Shown here: positions 1-11,436 of the stretch, piece after piece
Numbering within the stretch: the stretch's first letter is position 1
How the letters are laid out: each line of letters begins with the position of its first letter
Assembly (NCBI GenBank): GCA_035222895.1
Contig: JAVYIG010000090.1
Location: 558,001-622,000 of the forward strand
Origin: Strongylocentrotus droebachiensis
Lineage: Eukaryota > Echinodermata > Echinoidea > Camarodonta > Strongylocentrotidae
DNA: 64,000 nt
Direction: 5' to 3'
Program-made: the position numbers and the translations under genes
The notes under the pieces: model-generated
The model's input: the letters and a program-made list of their open reading frames with translations, nothing else
What the model was told of the DNA's origin: nothing
The model's database searches: none

Positions 1-44
1 AAGGCCCTCTACGTCTCGAATTCGCTCAGGGCGGGAACCGTCTG
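1..44 (+). CDS. ALDH: Aldehyde dehydrogenase (class 1/2), internal exon, 5' partial
   Basis: End of a coding exon that begins left of the window. In frame from base 1 it reads KALYVSNSLRAGTV followed by the bases TG, then a consensus donor GTAAGT at 45-50. The peptide matches the stretch just before the C-terminal VNCY segment of the ALDH1/ALDH2 family (human-type A..SGTVW). The split codon TG|G is completed by the G at 7098 to give the conserved Trp, so intron phase and protein alignment agree across a 7 kb gap. The enzyme is an NAD-dependent tetrameric oxidoreductase that converts aldehydes, including retinal in some members, to acids. The catalytic cysteine lies upstream and is not in the window. 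Confidence 0.85.
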
Positions 45-60
45 GTAAGTCTTCAGCAAC

Positions 61-213
61 CCAGGAGCCGTTTCACAAAGCCTTTTTTCAATGAAAAATT
101 AAAAAAAGCAGTGACAAATCTGCTGATAACCAATCAGAAGCAAGGATTTCCGTAGCTTATAACGAAAACTGTTATTTGTCACTGATGACAAGTTTTGTGG
201 AATGGGGCCCTGG
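61..213. mobile_element. Short MITE-like element in the ALDH intron
   Basis: The ends form an imperfect inverted repeat: CCAGGAGCCGTTTCACAAAG at the left, and the complement of the right end reads CCAGGGCCCCATTCCACAAA. An inner pair, CAGTGACAAAT and ATTTGTCACTG, also faces inward. There is no coding capacity. It lies just 16 bases downstream of the splice donor. Confidence 0.6.
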
Positions 214-245
214 TCACACCACCAAACGGCGATCAGACATTATTT

Positions 246-345
246 TGCTCCGGTGATAATTGCTCCGGATTTTATTTCGATAGAATTGTAGGGTTGGGGT
301 TTGCGATTGAGATTTAGGTTAGTTTAAAGGCTATTGTTGGAGTTA
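246..345 (+). repeat. Dispersed GCTCCGG repeat with TTAGGG-like tail, copy 1
   Basis: Contains TGCTCCGGTGATAATTGCTC followed by TTTTATTTCGAT and a G-rich tail (GTAGGGTTGGGGTTT). A related copy lies at 46323-46440, and looser relatives at 48911-49010 and 49081-49190. The family is not recognised. Confidence 0.45.
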
Positions 346-373
346 GAATAGTGGTGAGTCTATGGTTGAAGTT

Positions 374-509
374 AGGTGCGTACGCAGGGGGGGGGGGTGT
401 TTGGGGGTCGAACCCCCCCCTAAATTTTTTTTTTTTTTTTTTTGCGAAATTTCCGGCGCGATTTTTAAGTTTTAAAACCCCCCTTCGAAAAAAATCCTGC
501 GTACGCGCG
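374..509. mobile_element. Small element with poly-G and poly-T core and GTACGC ends
   Basis: The ends are inverted (TGCGTACGCAGG at 377-388 against CCTGCGTACGCG near 497-508). Inside are an 11-base G run, a C run and a long T run (about 426-443). The same 11-base word TGGTTGAAGTT occurs on both sides (363-373 and 510-520), as expected of a target duplication. Confidence 0.5.
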
Positions 510-513
510 TGGT

Positions 514-2140
514 TGAAGTTGCTGGTTCGGTTAGTGAAGGCAATTACCAATTGTCGTAGGAGCTTTAAATTTTGTCATCCCTCCAAACCCACTTTGAACT
601 GACCCATAACTTCGGGATAGTGTATATTTAATCGGTTTGTTGTCGGTTTGTTGTCGGTTATGTTGGTGTGACTAAGATATCAATATATAAACTTAATTCA
701 TGTACATCATCCATAAGACATTTTATTATGGGCAAATTAATATTCTACCTTGAAATCGAAATGAGGTAGGTATAGTTTTCAATTGATTTTAGGATTTACT
801 TTAGTCCTAACCTATACCAATCTAAGTTATATTTCTTTTGTCATCTAACTTTGTTTTCTAGTGTGATGCACAAGATTTTACCCCCCTCGTAGAACAGCTT
901 TGCATATTTAAACATATTTGTGGCTTACACCCAATATGTTTAAATAATTGAAATTTCTCCCAGGAAGCATTACATTTATAAAAGCTTTGTATATATTAAA
1001 TTATTCAGGCCTACTATTTGGCATTCATAAATTTTTAGAGTTCTTTTTATATGGATTATTAACCTCGATTCTGTAATCGGCATATTAAAGTATTCTAGAT
1101 TTCCCTTGAAGTCGTGCAATTAAAGGTTAAAGCGATAAATACCCAGTATTTATTTCCGTGAAATATCCGGATTGAATATCTATTGTTCTCCAGGTGGTCG
1201 TATCAAACTGTGAAGTCTTCGTTAGGACTGTTTATAGGCTCTTTGAAATCCCATGAGCCCATTATGGAATACATTTTTATGGCATTTGTGACAAGTATTT
1301 ATTGCTACGGAGATGTCAAACACAATTTTTCTTCCGTTATGACATTTTTGGTAATAAAAATGATTATTCAGGCGTCGCGTCTGTGTCGTAAATCAAAAAA
1401 CGCTTAAGGTATTTCATTTCAAATTGTGCTATATAACTTAGATATTTTGATGCAAATAATACAAAGTTACGAATTACAATGAAGAACAGAAAGGGAAAGA
1501 GAAGCACGAAGATGGAAAAAATTGCACTATTTATTACAGTTTGTTAAGAAGAGGAAGTGAGGCGTAATGGCGGGGTAGCAGAGCATTACCAATTCCCTCG
1601 GAGAGGACTTAAACCCGTCGCTCCCCTGGTTGCTTACTTACAAGCAAACATATGCTTTCACATCAGTCAAGTAAAACAAACAAACAAACCAACCAAACAA
1701 CCGAGCAACAGGCCATCTTTCTCCTTATAGTCAGCTGACTATTTGTAATTTATTCTCCTCTAGGACGCCATTGTTTTGATCGGATGTAGGGTGAAACAAG
1801 TATTGATTAATGTCTTCGAAAAATGAAACGACCAGAAAATGATCGCACAGACTTTCAGAAGGCATGTTCAATAACCTTGTCCACCACCTCTTTAAAAATG
1901 TGCAAACCCTACAATGACAAACATTTGTGCCATTTTCGTTTAGTCTAGAGCCTCCTCGTTGCTAGGTAGGACAAACATTGTGGATTGTTCTACCTAGCAA
2001 TACGAAATGTATGCACTTCGCATTCTGACTATTGAAATACAATTATTCGTAGCAGGTGAATGAAATGATTTAAAGCGAGGCACTTACAAAAGATTCATGC
2101 ATTAAATTTGATTACATTACGAAAATGGTCCATTTGCATT
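514..2140. other. ALDH intron, mostly unique AT-rich sequence
   Basis: No coding exon recognised. At 1571-1640 the complement carries GGTTTAAGTCC, one mismatch from a pol III B box, so a decayed tRNA-derived SINE on the - strand is possible but not established. Confidence 0.4.
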
Positions 2141-2601
2141 GCAATTCTCGCTACCCTAAATAGGTACGAAAATCTCGAAATTCGCGAGACGAGGTAATTT
2201 TCACTCTCTCGGGTCGTCACTACAATTTCCGGTATAGAGTCCCATCCCGCTGTGCAGAGTTTTCACGCACGCTAAAATCAGGGTTCTTACGCTTGGAATC
2301 ATGAGCCCAGCACTGTGCAGCCTCACAAAAGAAAACCATCGTCACTGATGTCAAAAGACGCAAAAAACAACGAATGAAATGTTCAAATAAACGTTGAAAT
2401 ATTTGCGAAAAAAAAACAAGACCGAGCAGACGACATATTCGGTGCATACACATTGTGTTTTACGTTTGCGCTATCGCGCCTAGTAATATAGCGCCTGCAC
2501 AGGAAGCTGTAATGTCGAAAAGCTATCCCATAATGCAATGCGCGTTTTCAGGATTTTCCCCGGATCTCGGCAGAATCGCTATTTGGGGTAGCGAGAATTG
2601 C
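2141..2601. mobile_element. MITE-like element with 23 bp terminal inverted repeats
   Basis: The left end begins GCAATTCTCGCTACCC and the right end ends GGGTAGCGAGAATTGC. The match extends over 23 bases with one mismatch. The interior has no convincing reading frame. A target duplication is not evident. It sits inside the ALDH intron. Confidence 0.6.
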
Positions 2602-3630
2602 TCTCGCTTGAATTTCTAGAAAGTCTTTGCGATTGTCTTCTAGGCATTACTTGGAAGTATGATGATCTCCAGAAGTGTATAAAGTCAAGTAAAAAAAGGG
2701 GGGCAGAAAACAGTAATTACGATTCGCAAGCTCTCATGTTCTTATAAACATTCAGAATGATGTTAAATAGTCTGTATGTAGACATTAGAGGCTCTTTAAA
2801 TCCCTTCAATTCCTGATGAAATTGCAGACCTCCTTTTTTAAATCCTCTCTGCTTCTTTCTACATTAAACCTTCATGTATGTCAAAATTCATTCATAGAAA
2901 AGCTCCTTCTCGTCGCCGTAATCCCAGCTGAAATGCCACACAAAAAATAATCATTAAACCATTGAATTTCAATCACATCGCTAGGGCCTGCTTCTTAAAT
3001 TACATATTAGGATTAAGGGGGATACTTGCTGCGGGGAAAGGCTAATACAGTTTCTTCAAAATGGGATTCTTGAATCGTAATTTGTGGGTAGCCACCATGT
3101 CAATAGGGTTGGTGGCATCAATTTACTGCATAACCATTGAAAGAACCGATGCAATAAGCAACAAGTGTGTTCTTTCGAAACATTAATGTGTAATGTTTGT
3201 GGTTTCTGTTTTAGAATCTTTCTTGTTGAATGGATATGGATGATTATACGTTTTATCTGTGGTTCAATAAACTTCTCTGATTTGAAATATTGTTTAAAAT
3301 GCAGGGAGGGTAGTAAGAATTATTCACAAACTCCCTTCGTCACAAATTGAGGGTTAATACCGTATTATACTAACCCATCAAGGGAGGATGTAATAGCAAC
3401 CACTAAGCTTATCTTCATGGCGAAGGGATATCCCCCTTTCAATCAATAATTATGAACACAGGTAGAGGGGGGTGGGGTCCATGATTTGGTAAGTGGATTG
3501 GGACGATTCCGAGAAATTACACAATTAGTGGGGGTAATTCTTCTGTTTAAAAAGTATAATGAAAAAGATATATAAAAAAATAATATTATTAAAATAATTA
3601 TAAAGATTATTATATTAATAATAAAATGGT
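2602..3630. other. ALDH intron, nothing recognised
   Basis: AT-rich unique-looking sequence without a supported exon, RNA gene or repeat. Confidence 0.4.
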
Positions 3631-3660
3631 ACTACTACTACTACTACAACTTCTACTAAA

Positions 3661-3697
<37 letters not shown>

Positions 3698-3790
3698 ACA
3701 GCAACAACAACAACAACAAGAACAATAACAATAATAATGATGATGATAATATGATTATTCCGATGATGATGATAATGACGATGATATTCT
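3631..3790. repeat. Trinucleotide microsatellites (CTA, CAA, GAT)
   Basis: A run of CTA repeats to about 3696 passes into CAA repeats and then GAT/AAT-rich repeats. The short reading frames across it are simple consequences of the repeat. Confidence 0.9.
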
Positions 3791-6094
3791 GGGTCAAGTA
3801 ACGTGTATTATACATCACTCTTAATCTGCTACTGCTCTGTAATTGTTTTGGTAATACCATTCCCAAATCTAGTTTCCTCTGGTCTGCAGCCAAACAAACC
3901 AAGCATATTTTCATCTGGTATGGCGGGGGGGGGGGGGGGAGGTGCCTTGGTTTGATATTCAGGTTGATCCATCATTTCCGCTTATGGTAAAAATGCATCA
4001 AAACAGATCCAATAACGCAATCAAGAATCTCGTTAGACGCAATAATGGTCAAGATTTCGGAAAGAAATGGATGAATATTGATAAGGATCGCAAAGAATTG
4101 AAATTGTTTCATATCCGCTCCAAATATGAAGCTCTTGATAGGATCCGATGGAGGTATTATTATCATTATCATTATTCTCCGCGATTTTGAAAGAATGGGG
4201 ATATTCTTAAAAAACAAATTAGGGCATGCCTGAATAGCGTCGAATACACGCCGGATGGTTCTCCGCAGAAAGCACAGATATTGCAATTTATTTGGCCAAA
4301 TAGGCAACACTCCCTCCCAATGCCACAGCTAAATGTGTTTCGCGGGGCCTTCGCCGGAAGGGTAGCGAATACGCACGGAACAATCACATTCAACGTATTG
4401 CTTATGAGAAAAGGGGTTGTGCACTTCCTCTGTATATGTAATTCAAAAATATGATTCATTTTTGTGTTTATGGGAACACGCCTAAATGAGTCAAGGTTTT
4501 GTTTTGATACGATTCGTGTTTCACGAAAAAAAAATTAGTCACCGAGCGTCTCTTTTTATGACTCGAATCACTTGCTTCAATGGGTCCTGTATTATATGCG
4601 GAGCGGGCTTCTCTAACGATCATTCAATTTCGGAAATGAAATCTGGCGGCAACATTGACAAGAAAGAGAGAACCTGTAATCTTATTCTTTCTCAATCATA
4701 TACCGTTAATGAAATTGTGGGTTTTTTATTTTTGGCATTGAGCGTGTAATCGAATGGGATGGATAGGAGGCATGTTTGAGTTTTGTGAAAAGGGACAGTG
4801 TATCAATCTCATTCTCCATCAAAAGCAATCTGATTGAGATCTCCCTATATTGTGGATGTTTCGGAACCGGAAGAATGTGGTCGATGATGACATCATTGGT
4901 GAAACCAAATCTCGTCACACAATACCCGCTTTCTGAACAAATCATGTCACAAAAATCACTTCTGGTTGCTTAAAGAGGAGGTTGTATTCTAGTTCAAGTG
5001 ATAATTAATTTTCTGAGCTTTGCCGTCTCTGTATGTCAGTTTGGAAGAATATCACAAAAGAAATGTCCCTTGAAAAGGATTCCTCTTCTAATGAGCACAA
5101 ATTCGAAATATGACATGAAATAGAAAGTTTGACCCAAATTTTCATGGCACATGGCATTGGAGTCCTATATCCATGTTTTGTGTGTAGTGCAAATGATCTT
5201 CAGCAAGACTGAGTCCACTTCTTTTCATTAATTTTGATCTTTCAAAAACTGTACAGTATACCTCGATTATTACGTATAACAAAATCAAACTTTCACGATC
5301 GCTTCCAGACTGCAGTTTCTTTCACCAAAACTCAACCGTATATTCTTTAATAAGCATTACAACCGTAATAAGCGTACACATACATATTCGTTGCCTAGTT
5401 TTCCTCCTTCATATCTTTTGGCTGCTGAAAATCCATGTCAAATAAAACAAACAGGATCTGATCTTAGTTCACGAGTCGTATTCTTTTTTTGCCTCGACTT
5501 GAAGACTTGATGCATTAATGAATTCTTGTCGTCACGAACACTACCCAATCGGAGGTATCAAATAATATTTCTGGGGACAAACACAACTTCGAATGTCAGA
5601 TATACCTTTCTTTTGCGTAGGCTCTCCTTTTGTTAACAAGCCAGCTTGAAACTGCGTTTGAACTTTCTGATCGTGACTTGGGAATGATTACATATTTGTA
5701 TAAGAGGTTAAGCGTAGCGTTAAAGTAAAGGTTATGAAATTCGATGACGATATTAATGCAATTTCTCTTTAGAATAACGTTACGAAATTATGGTTTGTAT
5801 TTGGCTTCGGTGAATGTGCGACAAAAGATATCCTGAGAATGTGGGTGGATATAGATATCATTCAAAAAGTTATTATACAAGAAAGGGAGGGCGATCACAG
5901 GAAATTCAGTGTCCATACGTAGACCCCTTGCGCACGCAAAAATTATTACCATAAAAAGAAGAACTCGGTTGACTTTACTGTCCCTTTATGAATTATTATA
6001 TCCCCTTTTAAAGTTTTGATATTCGTCTATTTATTTTGAATATCTAGCATAATGATATATACTCATTCATCAAGAAGCCGAGAGTCAATGTAAA
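3791..6094. other. ALDH intron, no recognised element
   Basis: Contains a 13-base G run near 3926-3938 and a somewhat more GC-rich stretch at 4190-4400 (TTTGGCCAAATAG, CGCGGGGCCTTCGCC). No exon with splice signals and protein similarity was seen. The GC-richer piece could be regulatory, but nothing proves it. Confidence 0.35.
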
Positions 6095-6533
6095 CCTCGT
6101 TAATATGAGAGATTGGAGCTTTTACATCATTTCAATTGCGAGTTTATTCTATCATTAACTATTTATGATAGGTGCATAGTTGAAAACCGTAGAACTCTCT
6201 GAGATTTTTTTTGTGTATGGATGAAGTCCTTTTTCATTAAAGAAATTTATAGAAAATTATTAATGAAAAACGAGTAGGGTGTACGAGGAGATTCATCCAC
6301 AACTAAAAGATAAAATTCCAAACTTGCAAAAATAGTAAAATAAAAGTGATAAGTAAACAGCTAATTAGATGAAACCAATAAGTAAAATTATATTAATAAT
6401 AAAAGAAGAATTGCTTTGAGCTCAATACTCGGTAATATAAGAGCTTTGAGCTTTTTATGTCGTGTCAACTTCGGGTTTATTCTACCACTCATCGTAGGGG
6501 CATCGATGAAAACCATAGAACTCTCTGATTTTT
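6095..6533 (+). repeat. Diverged direct duplication inside the ALDH intron
   Basis: Sequence at 6095-6212 recurs at 6424-6533. Both contain a GAGCTTTT block, a TTTATTCTA block and AAAACC(G/A)TAGAACTCTCTGA, in the same order and orientation, about 325 bases apart. The copies are clearly diverged. Confidence 0.55.
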
Positions 6534-7097
6534 TGTTTACATAGGCCTAGCTCCAATTTTTAGACATGGGCCAAATGGTCGAACATTCCTGAAAAATACA
6601 CTATATTAACAGTGTCGCGCCATCACTTTTACATCAAAGACACGACTAAACTTGTATTTTCTAAAGATACATTTTCAAATGAGCAAAATACCATTGACAA
6701 CACTTTGCGACATGTGCTCTCGAGTCGATGGTTTAAGAACATGAATGTTTGTTATGAGTTATTAACAAATAATGCAGTCATTCTATATGTAGATTTTTGG
6801 TGAATCTGTAAAGGCCTATCCTGTCATCTCTTCAGAATCCGTCCCAAATCTTCAAACTCGTCGCTAGTCTAAATATTTCTACCAAATATCCAATTCTCAG
6901 AATAATCTGCAAATATCCTTTCTTCCCCATGCTTGGATTAGTTGTCTGCATTTAACCTAGCAAGAACAAGCGCCCGTTGTTGTTTACCAGTTACCAGTGC
7001 ATTTGGTTCGTTAAAAATAACATATTTCTTGGATTTCATTTCCCTAATCGTATGAATATGCAAATTACCAATGCTTTATTTTGTTCAATTTCCAAAG
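6534..7097. other. End of the large ALDH intron
   Basis: No element recognised. It ends in a pyrimidine-rich stretch and the AG acceptor at 7096-7097. Confidence 0.5.
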
Positions 7098-7212
7098 GAT
7101 CAATTGCTACAACGTGGTAAGCCCCATGGCTCCATTCGGAGGATACAAGATGTCCGGCACAGGTCGTGAACTTGGAGAGTACGGTCTGGAAGCCTACACT
7201 GAAGTCAAAACT
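7098..7212 (+). CDS. ALDH: Aldehyde dehydrogenase (class 1/2), penultimate coding exon
   Basis: A 115-base exon bounded by an acceptor ending CCAAAG and a donor GTAAGC at 7213. It encodes 38 residues beginning INCYNVV and containing [19 protein letters not shown] and AYTEVKT, the signature C-terminal block of class 1/2 aldehyde dehydrogenases. GYKMSG and GLxAYTEVKT are closer to the ALDH2 style than to ALDH1A2, but with 63 residues I would not choose between mitochondrial ALDH2-like and cytosolic ALDH1-like. The segment forms part of the substrate tunnel and oligomerisation region in known structures. Its first base completes the Trp codon begun at 43-44, and it ends exactly on a codon boundary (phase 0). 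Confidence 0.95.
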
Positions 7213-7773
7213 GTAAGCTATCCAACTCTTTATTCTTTTTGTTTGTTTGTTTGTTTGTTTATTTTATTTTAGCACGGTTACATACTTCAGCCAATGACTG
7301 TTCTTCAGCATGACCGTGCATATATAAAAACAATCACAATTGTGTTTTTTTGCAAAGTCATCTTTTATTATTATAGTTATGATCGCTACTTTCAAACGTA
7401 TCCTCCCCTTTTCGAAGTCGATTTAAGTATTTTTTTTCACGTCTTTACAAATTTCTGGCTGCTTAATATACTCTTCTTGTTTCTCAAAATATCATTCAGT
7501 ATCAAGAATGTGAAATTATGAAATAAATTTAGATCTATGTCAAAGATAGAAAAGTATAATTTACTTCTGGAATTTCCAAGTAAGAGATCAAAGACGGTTT
7601 GACTTGAACTGCAAATTCAGTCAAGGTATTTTACTCCCGCAGGAGAACAGAGGCAAACATGTTCTCTGTCTCTTTTTTTTTAAATTGCACATCCGAGCCA
7701 TATTTAACGTGATATATCAATTCCATAACGTCATTGTTAATTTTACTATCTCTTTTCTCTCTCTTTTCTTTAG
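7213..7773 (+). other. Last ALDH intron
   Basis: Bounded by GTAAGC and TTTAG. Holds a short TTTG microsatellite near 7240-7262 and otherwise T-rich unique sequence, with a pyrimidine tract just before the acceptor. Confidence 0.8.
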
Positions 7774-7806
7774 GTGACCGTGAAGATCCCTCAGAAGAAC
7801 AGTTAA
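7774..7806 (+). CDS. ALDH: Aldehyde dehydrogenase (class 1/2), last coding exon
   Basis: After a strong polypyrimidine acceptor (CTTTTCTTTAG ending at 7773) the exon reads VTVKIPQKNS and a TAA stop at 7804-7806. VTVK(I/V)PQKNS is the exact C-terminus style of animal ALDH2 and ALDH1A proteins. The intron between this and the previous exon is 561 bases (7213-7773) and phase 0. Together with the two upstream pieces it gives an uninterrupted 63-residue C-terminus with no damage, so the gene looks functional at this end. Confidence 0.93.
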   Translation: MTVKIPQKNS

Positions 7807-7817
7807 ATTGTTTCAAC

Positions 7818-7856
<39 letters not shown>

Positions 7857-7874
7857 TAGAGGGAGAGAGAGCGA

Positions 7875-7916
<42 letters not shown>

Positions 7917-7969
7917 TTAAAGGGTGTGATTTGATATAATCTGACAATAATCTGAAATCTAACAATAAA
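7807..7969 (+). other. Probable 3' UTR of the aldehyde dehydrogenase gene
   Basis: Follows the TAA directly. It carries a GA repeat, a short GT repeat and a second GA repeat (about 7819-7915), then AATAAA at 7964-7969, a plausible polyadenylation signal. The true cleavage site cannot be placed, and transcription could run further. Confidence 0.5.
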
Positions 7970-8884
7970 CTGAATTCGACGGTAGATAACAGGACAGTAA
8001 AATCTTTGTGTGTGTGTCAGAAAGAGGGAAAGAGTGAAAGAGAGAGAGAGAGAGAGTAAAAAAAGGGCATAATTTGTCTAAATCTGACAATGATCATTAT
8101 TAGAGGGTAGATGATGGTACAATGAAGATCATGACCAAATAGAGAATGGATACTATCGGTGACCATGAGCATAATGTGTGAAAGAGAAATAGAAATATAA
8201 TGTCATTATTTCTAGTAGAGCTACTGACAAGACAGCTTAAAAATTGGGAGGGGCGCATTTTAAAATTACAATCTCATTTTTGTATGACTTGAACTATGAT
8301 CGCATATTCTTTTGAGAATAATCTTAAACTTTTTGTTTATAATATAATTATAATTCACCGATTGTTTTCTGATTTTTATATCATGTGTCCATGTTTTTTG
8401 TTTTATCATTCACGTGATTTAGATCATAGCCTATCGAATTATGTCAACCACTTATCTTTCTCTTTACTGTATTACATAAAGCGCATATCTACTTATAATT
8501 TTACCATAATTGCATTTGTGTCTCAATTGGTACTTTTGTATATATCTTAATCATATTTTCGAGCGGAGTGTTATGTTAAATTAGGAACAAGTGATGAACG
8601 TTTAAGCCTTTATCGATTTAGGCCCTATGTTATATTGAGAAGTGGAAAGAAATATCTGATTATAATTGTGATGTCTAGGCTAAAGAAAAACTTCAGACAG
8701 GAATCACAACTGAAAACACACATTGTAAGACTGCATACCAGATACCCTAAGAAAGAACTAAATTATTCTGCAACCTGAAATCAAATACTGAACTCTCTTT
8801 CGGTCACTTGTGGCCCCGACAATTCATTATCATAGATTTCATCTAAATTGAAAAGAAGCAAACAAGAGTTATCCAAACAGAACT
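7970..8884. other. Intergenic AT-rich sequence downstream of ALDH
   Basis: Contains short GT and GA repeats (about 8009-8058). The tract 7921-7960 (TTGATATAATCTGACAATAA) recurs in altered form near 8070-8095. No coding region recognised. Confidence 0.4.
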
Positions 8885-8985
8885 AAGCGTTGACAAAAGA
8901 AATGTTTTCAGGTGTGATTTGAATTTGGTAAGGAAGCATTCCTGCCAAAGGCTAAGAGGGAGCGAGTTCCAATGGTATTGATTTT
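8885..8985 (-). mobile_element. LINE ORF2 C-terminal remnant (CR1/L2-like)
   Basis: The complement reads WNSLPLSLWQECFLTKFKSH followed by LKTFLLSTL. WNSLP-x-L plus F-K-S-H-L-K-T-x-L is the usual C-terminus of the reverse transcriptase protein in CR1/L2-type LINEs. Only this tail is present; the polymerase core is absent. Confidence 0.6.
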
Positions 8986-9049
8986 TATGATGTGTTTTAT
9001 AATCATTATGTAATAAAATATATGTTTTATTCAATAAAAACTTATCTTG

Positions 9050-9600
9050 TATTTATGAACTTGTATGTTACAATGGGGACTTTAATATGTGGCAAGATTC
9101 TATAGGAAAATTATCAAGAAAAAGATTTATAAAAGATGTTTTGCATTTCATTATGAACCAATCTCAATGGTAAATTTCGAGAAGGAGTTTTGGTTATGCA
9201 CGGTCAGTTCAATGGACCTCTTTAATCCAGCTGTCACGTAACAAAAGCAAAAGCTGCCTGAAAAATCACAATGTATTTTTAGACAATTCTCTATGTTTGT
9301 TGCATAGAACTTCAATTGATTAGCAATCCCTCAAAAACTTATCTCAAAATTATATCTTTAGCAGCAAGATGAGTTTTTGTGCAAAATTTCAGATCAAGAG
9401 ATTGTGGTTTTTCTGTCTTTGAGTGAGAAATTGAAGACCTCATTTTGTAATGCAACAAATGGAGTGATTAAAACAGTGCCAGTTGCGAAATTCAAATTGA
9501 AAAATAAAATTACTGTCAATTCGCTAATAATTAATATTTTGCCACCACACCTTTAGGAAAGTTTTTAATTATACAAAATAAAACTGAAACTGAAACAATT
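9050..9600 (+). other. AT-rich sequence ending in a LINE-like tail
   Basis: No reading frame recognised, but 9577-9598 ends AAAATAAAACTGAAACTGAA, the kind of short tandem tail that closes CR1-type LINE 3' ends. It may be the 3' UTR of a degraded LINE on the + strand. Confidence 0.35.
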
Positions 9601-9802
9601 ATGACTTTCTACAACATTTAGGCCCTTTAACAAGTTTAGAGAATTTCGCAATGAAAATCTATGCGACACCGTTGCATATCAATTATGAGGCGTCATTTCG
9701 AGTGCATTATTGTCTGCGCTAATTAAGACTGCGAAATGCTAAGATTTCCGCCATTAACCCAACACTATGGTGGCTCCTAAGGGACACGCAAACGCAAAAT
9801 TT

Positions 9803-9991
9803 GACGTATACCTATGCAACAAATTTGTGGATTTTCACGTCAAAGACGTGAAAATCCACAAATTTGACGTATACCGATGCAACAAATTTGTGGATTTTCA
9901 CGTCAAAGACGTGAAAATCCACAAATTTGACGTATACCTATGCAACAAATTTGTGGATGTTCACGTCAAAGACGTGAAAATTCACAAATTT
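9803..9991 (+). repeat. Three tandem 63 bp palindromic units, left arm
   Basis: Each unit is an 18-base spacer (GACGTATACCTATGCAAC, second copy with G for T) plus a 45-base palindrome. One side is AAATTTGTGGATTTTCACGT, then a 5-base loop, then its complement. A fourth palindrome in the opposite orientation lies at about 10177-10259 of the same arm. Confidence 0.9.
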
Positions 9992-10364
9992 GACGTATAC
10001 CTTTGCTTGGTAATTTTTTCGTTTTTCTGTACTCAATGGCCCTGAAGGGACACGCAGACATGAAAATCTGCGTCCGATATTCATGTCTGCGTCTCCCAAA
10101 AGGGACACGCAGACGTGAAATTGGACGCAGATTTTCTTCTTCTTCACGTCTTGGACGTAAAAAGACAATAAAACCCTTGCATAGGTATACGTCAATTTTG
10201 TGGATTTTCACGTCTTCGACGTGAAAATCCACAAATTTGTTGCATAGGTATACGTCAAATATATACGTCTGCGTCGGTCCAAAAGGGACACGCAGACGCG
10301 AATATTGGACGCGAATTTTTTTTCAGTAAGCTGAGCACCAGGAAGATAAGCGTACAGGGGTTTG

Positions 10365-10944
10365 TCTGCCCCTAGTTACTGATAAAGGGATTACCAGCTG
10401 GTATCGAATACTCTGTCCATATTCACAGTCTTCTAATTACAGACCCTACACCTAACTTATTCAGTGTAGTTTGCAGGCACAAACCCTGGTCAGTCGTAAA
10501 AGAGAGTCTGCACTATAAGACTACCATAGGCCATGTACTATAGCTGCTCCTGACACAACCAGTAGGTAGCTGGGCTAGGCTTCTCTCAAGGCACAATGAT
10601 TTGTTTTGGGGGTAAAGTGTCAAATTAGGGTCTGGTGCTTGCAGACTATATCCAGTGTCTCTAAGGCCTAAAAAAAAAAAATGTTTGGTTGTCCTCGATT
10701 GATTTTCTGGAGTAGGGGCGGGCGGGCGGTTTTTTTTTTTTTTTTTTTTTTTAAACTTCATTTTTTGTGTGTCTTTTTTTTTTTTTTCCATTAAAAAATA
10801 AATAATTGGGATTGTCAAGCATTTAAACAAACAAAGTCTGTAAAACACTTTAATATGGTAAAAGACTAGTTTAATGTACAATGAATATCAAGACCAACAC
10901 AGAAAGTATTTTGGGCTTTGAAATGCAGCACCTTTTAAATCTCC
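10365..10944. other. Interior of the foldback element, first part
   Basis: Unique-looking sequence to about 10660, then a block AGGCCTAAAAAAA followed by TTTGGTTGTCCTCGA, a GGGCGGGCGGGCGG stretch and long T runs (10664-10803). That block is repeated in inverted orientation at about 11283-11436. No coding region is credible. Confidence 0.55.
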
Positions 10945-11138
10945 ATTGTACTACTTATAGCTACTTGCGCCCCCTATATAGCAAACAATGCCTAATCGGT
11001 GACCATTGGTCCCCCATGGTCCTCTTTATCTTATATTAACTGAGAGCTGATTTGATGAGATAACCACCTGTCCAGTGACCTTGCAGGGTGGTCTAATCCC
11101 TCCTGTAAACTAGTACAGATGGGCTTTAAAATGAGTTT
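10945..11138 (+). repeat. Dispersed repeat copy inside the foldback element
   Basis: Shares an ordered set of words with 14036-14220: CTATATAGCAAA, GAGAGCTGATTTGATG, GATAACCACC, CAGTGACC and AACTAGT, in the same orientation. The family is not recognised. Confidence 0.6.
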
Positions 11139-11282
11139 AAGAATGCTCAGAACCTGATTTGAATGAACGGCATTTTGACATAGAATAACAAAAAATGGCA
11201 AGTTTAATAAATACTTAATTGCGTACTAAGAGGACAAAACTGGCAACGGGAAGCATTTTGATCCTTGCAAATACATAAAATG

Positions 11283-11436
11283 GTATGTTTGGCATTTAAA
11301 AAAAATTGAATAAAAAAAAAAATGAATAAACAAAAAAAAATATATAAAAAAAAAAAAAAAAATGCGAGCGGCCCGAAAATGACGAGCGGGCGGTCGAGGA
11401 CAACCAAATGATTTTTTTTTTTTGGCCTAAAGTCTC
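11283..11436 (-). repeat. Inverted partner of the 10664-10803 block
   Basis: The complement reads AGGCC, a long A run, then TTTGGTTGTCCTCGACCGCC and long T runs, matching the start of the 10664 block. The two may be ends of one nested element or two separate insertions. Confidence 0.5.

Noticed and set aside
9767-10232. Overlapping 73-92 codon frames in both foldback arms
   Set aside because: They follow the palindromic 63 bp unit on both strands and are mirrored in the other arm; no protein family.
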